Origin: Nitrososphaeraceae archaeon
Lineage (GTDB): Archaea > Thermoproteota > Nitrososphaeria > Nitrososphaerales > Nitrososphaeraceae
Reading direction: 5' to 3'
DNA: 13,913 bases
NCBI GenBank assembly: GCA_025922735.1
Contig: JAICHI010000013.1
Coordinates: 1 to 13,913 of the forward strand
Shown here: positions 1 to 6,399 of the stretch, one piece after another
Position numbering within the stretch: position 1 is the first letter of the stretch
How the letters are laid out: the number at the start of each line of letters is the position of its first letter
Program-made: the position numbers and the translations under genes
The notes under the pieces: generated by a model
The model's input: the letters and a program-made list of their open reading frames with translations, nothing else
Told to the model about the DNA's origin: nothing
Databases searched by the model: none

Positions 1-2
1 AG

Positions 3-242
3 TCACAAAATGCAGAGATAGTAGCGGCAGGAGAAAATAATGTGTTTGTTTCATGGTGGGAAACCAGTCCAGAAACTGGGTCAAGTGAATCTGTGCTAAG
101 AACATCAACTGATGCAGGACAGACGTTTGGTCCTATGATAATGCTTGGTACGAATGGAACTGTAACAACTACTGAAGAAGAAGGAGGAGAAGCGGTGGAA
201 GCAGTGGAAGAAGCAGTTGGAGGAGCGCAAGTAGCAGAGTAG
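3..242 (+). CDS. C-terminal end of an Asp-box (BNR/sialidase-like repeat) protein, partial
   Basis: The frame is open from the left edge (first full codon at 3) to a TAG at 240-242, so the start lies outside the window. The visible 79 residues include VFVSWWET followed by RTSTDAGQTFG. The latter contains STDAGQTF, a textbook Asp-box (S-x-D-x-G-x-T-F/W) of the kind found in beta-propeller BNR/sialidase-like repeats. Secreted or surface proteins with many such repeats are common in soil Thaumarchaeota (recalled, not searched). The last ~22 residues are low-complexity Glu/Gly/Ala/Val, encoded by a purine-rich tract. This tail is not part of a propeller blade, so it may be a disordered extension or the product of repeat slippage. 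True sialidase activity should not be assumed from an Asp-box alone. A GTG at 42 is an internal codon, not a credible start. Confidence 0.6.
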   Translation, partial: SQNAEIVAAGENNVFVSWWETSPETGSSESVLRTSTDAGQTFGPMIMLGTNGTVTTTEEEGGEAVEAVEEAVGGAQVAE

Positions 243-289
243 GAGCAGTAGAAGAGAAAGGAGAGAAAGGACGAAGAAGAAGAAGAATG
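170..289 (+). repeat. Purine-rich GAA/GGA low-complexity tract
   Basis: About 120 nt are almost entirely A and G on the plus strand, in GAA, GGA, GCA and AGA triplets. The tract covers the C-terminal tail of the Asp-box gene and continues past its stop codon to about 289. Such tracts are prone to replication slippage and can shift frame. Reading +2 relative to the gene is also open through the tract and gives Arg/Ser/Gly-rich sequence, so the annotated end of the upstream protein may differ between strains. Confidence 0.7.
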
Positions 290-356
290 CTAACCTCTAG
301 ACAAGCAATATTAAACCATACACAGCTTTATCTAGCCCTACATTTTTCTTATTTAA

Positions 357-626
357 TTGGTGTTTCTTAGCAAAGCAGAATTGGACTATTTGACTGCTAA
401 ACGACAGTTTAGTACTGACTACGCTTACACTATCAAGTCTAGACTTCAACATAAGTTGAAGTTATTCGCTAGTCAAGAGCTGCCTTTGTTGGTTGAGAAG
501 GATTATCTTACAGAATTTGGTAAGCTTACAGAAAACTGTAAGGGTTTTAACAATGTAAATAATGCCCTCTCAGCTAATGCCCCTCAGTATTCATATGAGC
601 CATTGCAAGGCGTCTGCACCGGCTAA
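357..626 (+). CDS. Small hypothetical protein, possibly a conserved thaumarchaeal family
   Basis: An 89-codon ORF beginning TTG (357) or GTG (360). The first ~60 residues look genuinely coding: FLSKAELDYLTAKRQF, then a basic helical stretch (IKSRLQHKLKLF) and ELPLLVEKDYLTEFGKLTENC. I recall short thaumarchaeal proteins of unknown function that open with a similar FLSKAELDYL motif, but cannot verify this here; no function is claimed. The last ~25 residues (after NCKGFNN) look random, and the ORF overlaps the first ~32 nt of the mevalonate kinase gene in another frame. The real gene may therefore have lost its original C-terminus or be decaying. An AT-rich box near 330 (ctttatcta) could be its promoter; no Shine-Dalgarno is seen. 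Confidence 0.45.
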   Translation: MVFLSKAELDYLTAKRQFSTDYAYTIKSRLQHKLKLFASQELPLLVEKDYLTEFGKLTENCKGFNNVNNALSANAPQYSYEPLQGVCTG

Positions 627-1587
627 GGTAATCCTATTTGGCGAGCACTTTGTCGTATATGGCAGCCCGGCTATCCTTGCGGCTATAAACAAGCACATAT
701 CTGTTGATGCCCGCACCACAATACATGACGAAGACAAGATAGTTATTAGATCAGACATTGGAGTCGCTGGCGAATACTGGCATAATGGAGAGTTTTTTAA
801 TGCACTTGAAGGTGGAAAGAAAGCAAAGGCAGTTTTGGATCCCCTATACCGTGCAATCAGACAGGTTCTATCGAAGAGAAATAATAAGAATATAGGAATA
901 GAGGTTGACATTTCTTCGAAAGTACCTCCAGGCATAGGCCTCGGATCCTCTGCTGCATCATGTGTTGCAACGGTGGCTGCTGTATATTCGCTTTTCCAAA
1001 AAAACCCCAGCAGACAGAAAGTATGCGAGTTTGCGATCGAATCAGAGAGGCTGATTCACAAAAGAACTTCCGGTGCAGATTGCTATGTCAGCACTTTTGG
1101 TGGGCTGATGCAGTACTACAGCAAATCAAGAAGATTCAAGAACATAGAGACAAAGGGATCGCTTTCCCTTGTCGTTGCCAACACCGGAATCAAGCACTCT
1201 ACTTCAGACCTTGTGGCAGGTGTAAAGAGGTTCAAGGACACCAATAAGATACTCTTTGAAAGCCTTGCAAAACAGGCTAGCGACATTTGCTTGCAAGCAT
1301 GCACTGCCATAGAATCAGGTAAGTATGACAAAGTAGGCGAGCTTATGAATGAAAATCAAATCCTACTTCAACAGATCGGCATATCTCACCATAAGGTACA
1401 TGATATAATAGAGATATGCAGCAAAGCCGGTGCCATGGGAGCTAAGATAACTGGAGCAGGTGGAGGAGGTGCGGTTATTGCTCTTGCAGCGAGCAAGCAG
1501 GAGAGCACCAAAATAGCATCGCATGTCAAGGCAGCAGGCTATCAGTCGTTTGAGGTGAAAATAGATTACGATGGGCTTTCCTTCTAG
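595..1587 (+). CDS. mvk: Mevalonate kinase (GHMP kinase family)
   Basis: A 330-residue cytosolic kinase that phosphorylates mevalonate with ATP to mevalonate 5-phosphate, feeding isoprenoid synthesis for archaeal membrane lipids. All GHMP motifs are present: motif 1 near the N-terminus (SAPAKVILFGEHFVVYG, with the mevalonate-kinase-type GEH), the ATP-binding loop GLGSSAAS at residues 115-122, the catalytic aspartate in SGADCY (D162), and the C-terminal glycine motif KITGAGGGG at 284-292. Length is normal for archaeal MVK. I chose the ATG at 595 because the protein then begins MSHCKASAPAKV, directly at motif 1. An upstream in-frame ATG at 562 would add 11 unconvincing residues. Neither start has a good Shine-Dalgarno or TATA box, so it may be expressed with the overlapping upstream ORF. 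It ends convergently against the patatin gene, with both stop codons in one CTAG. Confidence 0.95.
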   Translation: MSHCKASAPAKVILFGEHFVVYGSPAILAAINKHISVDARTTIHDEDKIVIRSDIGVAGEYWHNGEFFNALEGGKKAKAVLDPLYRAIRQVLSKRNNKNIGIEVDISSKVPPGIGLGSSAASCVATVAAVYSLFQKNPSRQKVCEFAIESERLIHKRTSGADCYVSTFGGLMQYYSKSRRFKNIETKGSLSLVVANTGIKHSTSDLVAGVKRFKDTNKILFESLAKQASDICLQACTAIESGKYDKVGELMNENQILLQQIGISHHKVHDIIEICSKAGAMGAKITGAGGGGAVIALAASKQESTKIASHVKAAGYQSFEVKIDYDGLSF

Positions 1588-2762
1588 AGGCCTATTTTCC
1601 TCAATGCCTGTTTTGTCTTTGATTCACCTTCTTTTATGAGGTTTTTTATCCCTACCTCCGTAAAGTCGGTATTCTCATATAGATAAGGGAACTGCTCTTC
1701 CCTTGTAATGTAGACTATTTTCTTTATCTCTGCTCCATGCTCTTTCATCATCCTCTTGTACTTCTTGTGAATGTTATCAAGCTCTTGCCTGTCTATTTTG
1801 CTTGGATCGACATTCTTTTCAATTATCTTGTACAATTCCTCAATGAATTCTAGGTGTCGCGTTATCACTTTTGACAGCTTGATGTTGTGAGCAGTCTTAT
1901 CGCTGAACATAATATCTCTTGCCCTGTGCAATACTTCAGGCAGATTCTGCGGCAACCTTTCAATCTTTTTCGGATAGTTTTCAACGATAAAGACTTGTTT
2001 GTCTATAACCGGAGATGCATCTATTGCTTCTCTTAAAGGTGTGTTACTCAGGAGACTTCCATCCCATACATACATTCCTTTTTCGACCTCAACCCAGGGG
2101 AAGCCATAGAGAGGATATCCGGAAGTGCCTAGCAGATGCTTGACCGTTATCTGTTGATGTGCGCTGTCAAATGTCATTGGCTCTGCAGTCAGCACGTTTA
2201 CCGCAGTTATTATCAGACGAGTGTTTGGATTTCCTCCAGGCCTCAACTTGTCATAGTTGATGTATTTTTCAAGGGTCGAGGCAAGAGGAGAGTGATCGTA
2301 GATGTATGTCCACTCATGGGGTCGAAAATATTTCGGATCTTTTATCGCATACTCGGGCCTCCACCGTGGCAAATACATCATTCTATTGCCATATAACGCC
2401 GCGCTGTAGAAGGACAATGCTTGCCTGAGTGATAAGCTTGCCTGCGGGTGGTTACTGCTGTAGTAACTTTCTGACTCATTGACTGAGGGAGCAAGAGGAA
2501 TTGACGACATTAGAGGCGGCGGCACAAGATCAATTGAATTTTCCGCAAGCTCGAGCCAGAATTGTTCAAGTGCAAATTCAGGCTGTTTATCCTTGCTGCC
2601 AGCAACAATTGCAGCATTTATTCCCCCTATTGATGTGCCAGCGAGAATGTCTAACTTGACTCTGCTTTCTGCAAGAGCCTTAAACACTCCGCAACCAAAG
2701 GCCCCAAGCGATCCTCCGCCCTGCAATATCAGAACATTCTCAATGCTATTATGACGAGCCAT
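1584..2762 (-). CDS. Patatin-like phospholipase/hydrolase with DUF3734-type C-terminus
   Basis: A 392-residue serine hydrolase of the patatin family, which uses a Ser-Asp dyad to cleave acyl esters. Visible: the oxyanion-hole glycine loop LQGGGSLGAFGCGV (residues ~13-26), the nucleophile elbow GTSIGG (S44) and the catalytic aspartate in WDGS (D234). The region after the dyad (about 240-390), with paired charged helices, resembles the DUF3734 tail of bacterial patatin-like proteins. No signal peptide or membrane helix is seen, so it is probably cytosolic. ATG at 2762 is preferred to a TTG at 2777 (five codons longer), because it leaves a normal 24-bp gap after phoU. It is very likely cotranscribed with phoU. 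The natural substrate is unclear, since archaeal membranes are ether-linked; storage polyesters or acyl-thioesters are possible. Transfer from bacteria is a reasonable but untested inference. Confidence 0.92.
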   Translation of the reverse strand: MARHNSIENVLILQGGGSLGAFGCGVFKALAESRVKLDILAGTSIGGINAAIVAGSKDKQPEFALEQFWLELAENSIDLVPPPLMSSIPLAPSVNESESYYSSNHPQASLSLRQALSFYSAALYGNRMMYLPRWRPEYAIKDPKYFRPHEWTYIYDHSPLASTLEKYINYDKLRPGGNPNTRLIITAVNVLTAEPMTFDSAHQQITVKHLLGTSGYPLYGFPWVEVEKGMYVWDGSLLSNTPLREAIDASPVIDKQVFIVENYPKKIERLPQNLPEVLHRARDIMFSDKTAHNIKLSKVITRHLEFIEELYKIIEKNVDPSKIDRQELDNIHKKYKRMMKEHGAEIKKIVYITREEQFPYLYENTDFTEVGIKNLIKEGESKTKQALRKIGL

Positions 2763-2786
2763 GGCCAAAATACCCAAGTTCAGTAA

Positions 2787-3797
2787 TTATGCATTTTTGA
2801 GAGGGGCAGTGAGATGCATAGGCTTAACCAGATCGGCAACATCGACCCAGCAGCGCGCTATCTTGTCCATCGAGTATATGAGATTCAGTACTGTAACTGT
2901 GGAGTCCACATTCTTTGAATCTACGCTGCTCTTGACAGAATTTATAATTTCCATAAAATTATCGTACATCTTGACTACAGCATTTGATTCTGATCTATTC
3001 TTGTTTACAAATGCAGCAACTGACTTTTCATGCATCTTTTCTACAAGTACTCCAGCCTCGACTATCTTGTCGACGGCTTTGATGCGCGAAAGATCTATCG
3101 CATTTGCAAGATCAACGATATAGTCTCCCGCGCTCTCAAGAAGGTGGGCTGCGATCCTATAGTCAAGGATGTCAATATTGCTCAAGTTGAGCTTGCCCGC
3201 TAGTTTTTGATCCATGGTAGCGCTTCGGATCAGCCTGACAAGCAAAAAATATTGTCGGTCCACTTCGTCGTCCCTACCGCTTATCACTTTGCGGATACTA
3301 CTATTCTGTTTTAGCTTTATGGCCTCAAGCATGTCTCGGTACATGCCTGCAACTATTGCACTCATACGACGCAGTATCTTTTCAGCATCAAGCGTATCTG
3401 CATCAAGTAGAAATTGAGCAGATATATGGAAGCCATCTTCATCGACTATTTCTAAGCCGACCAGCTTTCGCATAGCCTTCTTAATCCTATCAGCGTCTTC
3501 AAATGAAATCTGCGAGCTGGCCTTTATCCGGATCATGTCGTACCCAAGCAGGTATCCGCCGTACACTTGGTTAACGAGCGTGTCCATAGACACCGAAGGA
3601 TATGGAATCGTCAATTCCTTTACCTTGTCTGCCATGTCGTCTTCTGAAGAAAATATCGATATAGAGTTGTCATGGTTGATGTGTACTGGTACGATGCTTC
3701 CTTTCTTTAGATTATTGCTCTTGATCCATAGGCTTGGCAGTGATACCAAGATGCTGCTGCCTATTTGCTGTAAGCGCCTTGCATACCGGACCACCAT
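2787..3797 (-). CDS. PhoU-like regulator with AbrB/SpoVT-type N-terminal domain
   Basis: A 336-residue protein. Residues ~1-50 (RRLQQIGSSILVSLPSLWIKSNNLKKGS) match the swapped-hairpin AbrB/MazE-like domain found at the N-terminus of archaeal PhoU regulators, where it probably binds DNA. Residues ~105-330 are helical and charged, like PhoU domains, which in bacteria link the Pst phosphate transporter and the PhoR kinase. Archaeal AbrB-PhoU proteins are usually annotated phosphate uptake regulators, but no pst genes are in this window, so the phosphate link is family inference. The ATG at 3797 is the first possible start and lies ~27 nt from an AT-rich box on the minus strand. It heads a two-gene operon with the patatin gene and diverges from the CoA operon. 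A palindrome between them is a candidate operator for this protein. Confidence 0.87.
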   Translation of the reverse strand: MVVRYARRLQQIGSSILVSLPSLWIKSNNLKKGSIVPVHINHDNSISIFSSEDDMADKVKELTIPYPSVSMDTLVNQVYGGYLLGYDMIRIKASSQISFEDADRIKKAMRKLVGLEIVDEDGFHISAQFLLDADTLDAEKILRRMSAIVAGMYRDMLEAIKLKQNSSIRKVISGRDDEVDRQYFLLVRLIRSATMDQKLAGKLNLSNIDILDYRIAAHLLESAGDYIVDLANAIDLSRIKAVDKIVEAGVLVEKMHEKSVAAFVNKNRSESNAVVKMYDNFMEIINSVKSSVDSKNVDSTVTVLNLIYSMDKIARCWVDVADLVKPMHLTAPLKNA

Positions 3798-3804
3798 GTT
3801 ATAT

Positions 3805-3822
3805 GTTTAAATTCATTTAAAC
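3805..3822. promoter_or_regulatory. Perfect palindrome GTTTAAAT-tc-ATTTAAAC, candidate operator
   Basis: Eight-bp perfect inverted arms with a 2-nt spacer lie 8 nt upstream of the phoU-like start and 47 nt upstream of pantoate kinase. A third half-site-like copy (ATTAAAC, 3825-3831) follows. The site overlaps or abuts the predicted minus-strand promoter, so a bound dimer could repress phoU-patatin and perhaps affect the divergent CoA operon. Binding by the AbrB-like domain of the neighbouring PhoU protein is an inference. Confidence 0.5.
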
Positions 3823-3831
3823 TAATTAAAC
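3816..3831 (-). promoter_or_regulatory. Probable TATA-box region for phoU-like/patatin operon
   Basis: On the minus strand this reads GTTTAATTAGTTTAAA, an AT-rich element centred about 26 nt upstream of the ATG at 3797. This is the spacing expected for a leaderless archaeal transcript. It partly overlaps the palindrome at 3805-3822. Confidence 0.4.
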
Positions 3832-3834
3832 ATT

Positions 3835-3846
3835 ATTTTTATATTT
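3835..3846 (+). promoter_or_regulatory. Probable TATA box for the CoA biosynthesis operon
   Basis: TTTTTATATTTT is centred about 28 nt before the ATG at 3869, placing the transcription start at or next to the start codon (leaderless). A second TATA-like string at 3853-3862 (TTTATAAATA) is too close to the ATG to drive full-length expression from this start. Confidence 0.5.
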
Positions 3847-3868
3847 TCGAAGTTTTATAAATACCCAT

Positions 3869-4795
3869 ATGGCAACAGAGCTGGTCGGGGAGCCTATAGC
3901 TATAGCCAAAGCATTCAGCCCAGGTCACATAACAGGCTTTTTCGAGGTGCCCCATGATACCTCTTGTTTCCATTTCCTGCACAAGGGTTCTAAAGGGGCC
4001 GGATTCTCTATCAATAGAGGCATTGCAACAACAGCATATATCTACGAGAGTGCAAAACCGGAGTATCAAATATGGATCAACGGCATTAAAAGTCGCAGTG
4101 CAGAAGTTTCGAAATGGGTTATTGAAGAATATCTTAGGCTCGCAGATAGACCTTACTTTATAAGTGCCCACCATGATGTTGAAATCCCAATTGGCTTTGG
4201 TCTTGGCTCAAGTGGTGCGGCAGCCCTCAGTCTCTCATATACGCTCAATCAAGCACTTGATATAGGTCTCAGTAGAACTGAAGCAGCACAAATTGCGCAC
4301 CATGCAGAGATTGTCTGCAATACGGGCCTAGGCACGGTAATTGCAGAATTTGCCGGAGGCTTTGAGATGCGAACAAGTGTTGGGGCACCGGGTATGGGTT
4401 CTGTTAGCAAGATCAATCTAGATAAGAATTACAAGGCGTTAGTCCTCTGCCTTGCTCCCATTTTGACCAAATCATTTCTCACAAACCGCATAAACGAAAT
4501 AGATGGCCTTGGAGGCATCATGCTAAGCAAGCTATTGGAGTCAAGAAGCCTTGACGACTTTCTCAAAATGTCACATAGATTTGCAGAGATGTTGAACCTC
4601 ACAGAGGGCAGATGCAAAGGACCAATTGCAGCTCTCAGGACAAGGGGAATTGAATCAAGCGTTGCACTCTTTGGTCAGACTGTTTTCACCATCGTTTCAC
4701 ATGATAAAGTAGCTGAGGCGGCAAGTGCCCTCAGAGAATTTGCTGGTACACCTATTATCTGTGATATAGACATGGCGGGGGCAAGAATGCTCTAA
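3869..4795 (+). CDS. Pantoate kinase (archaeal PoK, GHMP family)
   Basis: A 308-residue cytosolic kinase that makes 4-phosphopantoate from pantoate and ATP, the archaeal replacement for the first half of the bacterial PanC/CoaA route. The N-terminal signature AFSPGHITGFF (15-25) is characteristic of PoK among GHMP kinases. The ATP loop is GFGLGSSGAA (109-118), followed by helical SLSYTLNQAL. An acidic segment with INEIDGLGG sits in the middle of the C-terminal half. Length fits the family. The ATG at 3869 is about 28 nt after a TATA box and no other start fits better. It is the first gene of a four-gene operon, and its partner enzyme phosphopantothenate synthetase starts 2 nt after its stop. 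This pairing strongly supports PoK over homoserine or shikimate kinase. Confidence 0.95.
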   Translation: MATELVGEPIAIAKAFSPGHITGFFEVPHDTSCFHFLHKGSKGAGFSINRGIATTAYIYESAKPEYQIWINGIKSRSAEVSKWVIEEYLRLADRPYFISAHHDVEIPIGFGLGSSGAAALSLSYTLNQALDIGLSRTEAAQIAHHAEIVCNTGLGTVIAEFAGGFEMRTSVGAPGMGSVSKINLDKNYKALVLCLAPILTKSFLTNRINEIDGLGGIMLSKLLESRSLDDFLKMSHRFAEMLNLTEGRCKGPIAALRTRGIESSVALFGQTVFTIVSHDKVAEAASALREFAGTPIICDIDMAGARML

Positions 4796-4797
4796 AA

Positions 4798-5547
4798 TTG
4801 CACATAAACCACTTTGCTATACCGTCAGACCATCCTCGAGCCAGATCTCTTTACATCCGTGAAATGCTGGTCGATGGCTTTAGACGAGGCCTGGTAGTAC
4901 CTGAGGGTCTAATTGCCCATGGACGGGGCGAGGCATATGATTATCTGCTTGGCGAGCGCACCACAGAGACTGCCCAACGGGCAATTAAGGCGGCGGCGGC
5001 AATGCTGTTGCTCTCAAGCCGGCCCGTCATATCTGTAAACGGCAACACTGCTGCCCTATGCACAAATACAGTGGTGGAACTTGCGAAAGTGGCAGGAGCG
5101 AGTATTGAGGTCAACATCTTTTATAGAACGGAGAAGCGCGAGATGGCGATCAAAGCAGAGCTTGAGCTGCATGGTGCAAAAAGGGTGTTGGGAGTAGGCT
5201 CAAAAGCATCAGCAAGAATTCCAGAGCTCCAAAGTGAGCGCAGGCGAGTTGACCCTGATGGCATCTACGCAGCTGATACCGTGTTGGTTCCACTTGAGGA
5301 TGGTGATAGAACAGAGGCGCTCATAAGAATGAACAAGACGGTGATTACAATCGATCTCAATCCATTGTCGAGAACATCTAGGGCTGCAAATATCACTATT
5401 GTTGATAATGTAGTAAGGGCTATGCCAGCATTGGTAGAAGCCGCACGTAAGCTCAGGGGTACCATGTCATTAAAAAAAATTACGGATAATTATGACAACA
5501 GTAAAAACCTCCAAGAATCACTCAAGATCATAAAAGGTGAAGCCTAA
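4798..5547 (+). CDS. 4-phosphopantoate--beta-alanine ligase (phosphopantothenate synthetase, PPS)
   Basis: A 249-residue cytosolic ligase joining 4-phosphopantoate and beta-alanine with ATP to give 4'-phosphopantothenate, the second archaeal-specific CoA step. The sequence matches this family: IPSDHPRARSLYIREMLVDG at the N-terminus, GLIAHGRGEAYDYLLGE (~38-54), then SVNGNTAALC (~80-89) and NIFYRTEKRE (~104-113). The C-terminal half carries ADTVLVPLEDGDRTEALI and TIDLNPLSRTSR, also typical. Start is TTG at 4798, 2 nt after the pantoate kinase stop. No ATG fits, because the conserved N-terminus begins immediately. Translation is probably coupled to the upstream gene. The last ~25 residues (Lys/Asn-rich) look like a variable tail. 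The gene ends in tandem stops (TAATAA) directly before panB. Confidence 0.94.
   Translation: MHINHFAIPSDHPRARSLYIREMLVDGFRRGLVVPEGLIAHGRGEAYDYLLGERTTETAQRAIKAAAAMLLLSSRPVISVNGNTAALCTNTVVELAKVAGASIEVNIFYRTEKREMAIKAELELHGAKRVLGVGSKASARIPELQSERRRVDPDGIYAADTVLVPLEDGDRTEALIRMNKTVITIDLNPLSRTSRAANITIVDNVVRAMPALVEAARKLRGTMSLKKITDNYDNSKNLQESLKIIKGEA
5535..5540 (+). promoter_or_regulatory. Shine-Dalgarno-like AGGTGA before panB TTG start
   Basis: AGGTGA is complementary to the conserved TCACCT near the 3' end of archaeal 16S rRNA and lies 10 nt before the TTG at 5551. It supports internal initiation at this unusual start, where no ATG or GTG is available. Confidence 0.5.
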
Positions 5548-5548
5548 T

Positions 5549-5568
5549 AATTGCAGGGCAGGACAAAA
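5549..5568 (+). repeat. 20-bp direct repeat, copy 1 (covers panB start codon)
   Basis: The 20 nt here, including the TTG start of panB, are identical to those at 6011-6030. Both copies are in the same reading frame and encode (M/L)QGRTK. Confidence 0.85.
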
Positions 5569-6399
5569 CTCAATGTAGGTGATATATTAGCCAAGAAAGG
5601 AAAAGAAAAAATCTCTGTTCTTACAGCATACGAGTACTCTACTGCAAGAATATGTGATAGCGCAGGGATTGACATTTTGCTTGTAGGCGATAGCGCAGGA
5701 ATGGTGGTATTGGGCCATGCAAACACAGTGCCTGTGGGTATGCAAGAGATGATGATATTTTGTGGTGCAGTGGCAAGGGGAACCAAGCGCGCAATGATAA
5801 TTGGTGACATGCCCTTTGGTTCTTATCAAGTAGGTCCAAGTGTGGCAGTTGAAAATGCAGTCCAGCTGATAAAGGCTGGCTGCGATGCAGTCAAGCTTGA
5901 AGGAGGTTCTGAAATTATAGATACAATAAAGGCAATAGTAGTTGCAGGGATACCTGTCATGGGTCACATTGGGCTCAGGCCTCAGACATCATCTCTATGG
6001 GAAGGTTACAAATTGCAGGGCAGGACAAAAGAAGGAGCAATCAAACTAATTGAAGACGCCAGTGTTCTGGAGAAGGCAGGCGTCTTTAGCATTGTTCTTG
6101 AGATGGTTGCAAGTGAGGCAGTAGATGCAATAACAAAGAGCGTGTCAATTCCAACGATAGGCATAGGCTCAGGCCCCAGCTGTGATGGTCAGGTCCTTGT
6201 CCTGCATGACATGTTAGGCATTTATCAAGACATCCGACCGAAATTTGTAAAAAGATATGCAGAACTTAGCAAGGAGATATTTGATGCAGTGTCAAGCTAT
6301 AACCATGACATCAAGACCGGCATGTTTCCAGAGGAAGCGAACACATTCCACATGGATGCAAAAGAGCTGGACGAGTGGAAGAATGAAAGAAGAATATGA
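5551..6399 (+). CDS. panB: 3-methyl-2-oxobutanoate hydroxymethyltransferase (ketopantoate hydroxymethyltransferase)
   Basis: A 282-residue enzyme that transfers a hydroxymethyl group from 5,10-methylene-tetrahydrofolate (or the archaeal pterin equivalent) to 2-oxoisovalerate, giving ketopantoate, the committed step to pantoate. Family signatures in order: LTAYEYSTA (24-32), LLVGDSAGM with metal ligand D47, IIGDMPFGSY with D86, VKLEGG with K115/E117, MGHIGLRPQ, YKLQGRTKEGA (the usual KVQGR motif, ~153-163), and IGIGSG. Start is TTG at 5551, immediately after tandem PPS stop codons and 10 nt after AGGTGA. The next codons lead straight into the conserved N-terminus, so no later start works. It overlaps coaBC by 4 nt (ATGA), which implies translational coupling. 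The N-terminal QGRTK duplicates the internal motif exactly at DNA level. Confidence 0.97.
   Translation: MQGRTKLNVGDILAKKGKEKISVLTAYEYSTARICDSAGIDILLVGDSAGMVVLGHANTVPVGMQEMMIFCGAVARGTKRAMIIGDMPFGSYQVGPSVAVENAVQLIKAGCDAVKLEGGSEIIDTIKAIVVAGIPVMGHIGLRPQTSSLWEGYKLQGRTKEGAIKLIEDASVLEKAGVFSIVLEMVASEAVDAITKSVSIPTIGIGSGPSCDGQVLVLHDMLGIYQDIRPKFVKRYAELSKEIFDAVSSYNHDIKTGMFPEEANTFHMDAKELDEWKNERRI
6011..6030 (+). repeat. 20-bp direct repeat, copy 2 (internal panB KLQGRTK motif)
   Basis: Exact copy of 5549-5568, lying 462 bp (154 codons) downstream in the same frame. Here the encoded LQGRTK belongs to the conserved KVQGR-type PanB motif, so this is likely the ancestral copy. Confidence 0.85.

Noticed and set aside
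562..594. Upstream ATG as mevalonate kinase start
   Set aside because: It adds 11 residues with no family support; the ATG at 595 places the conserved GHMP motif 1 at the usual distance from the N-terminus.
3535..3810. Plus-strand ORF opposite the phoU-like gene
   Set aside because: It is antisense to a clearly supported PhoU-like protein and shows no family-like sequence.
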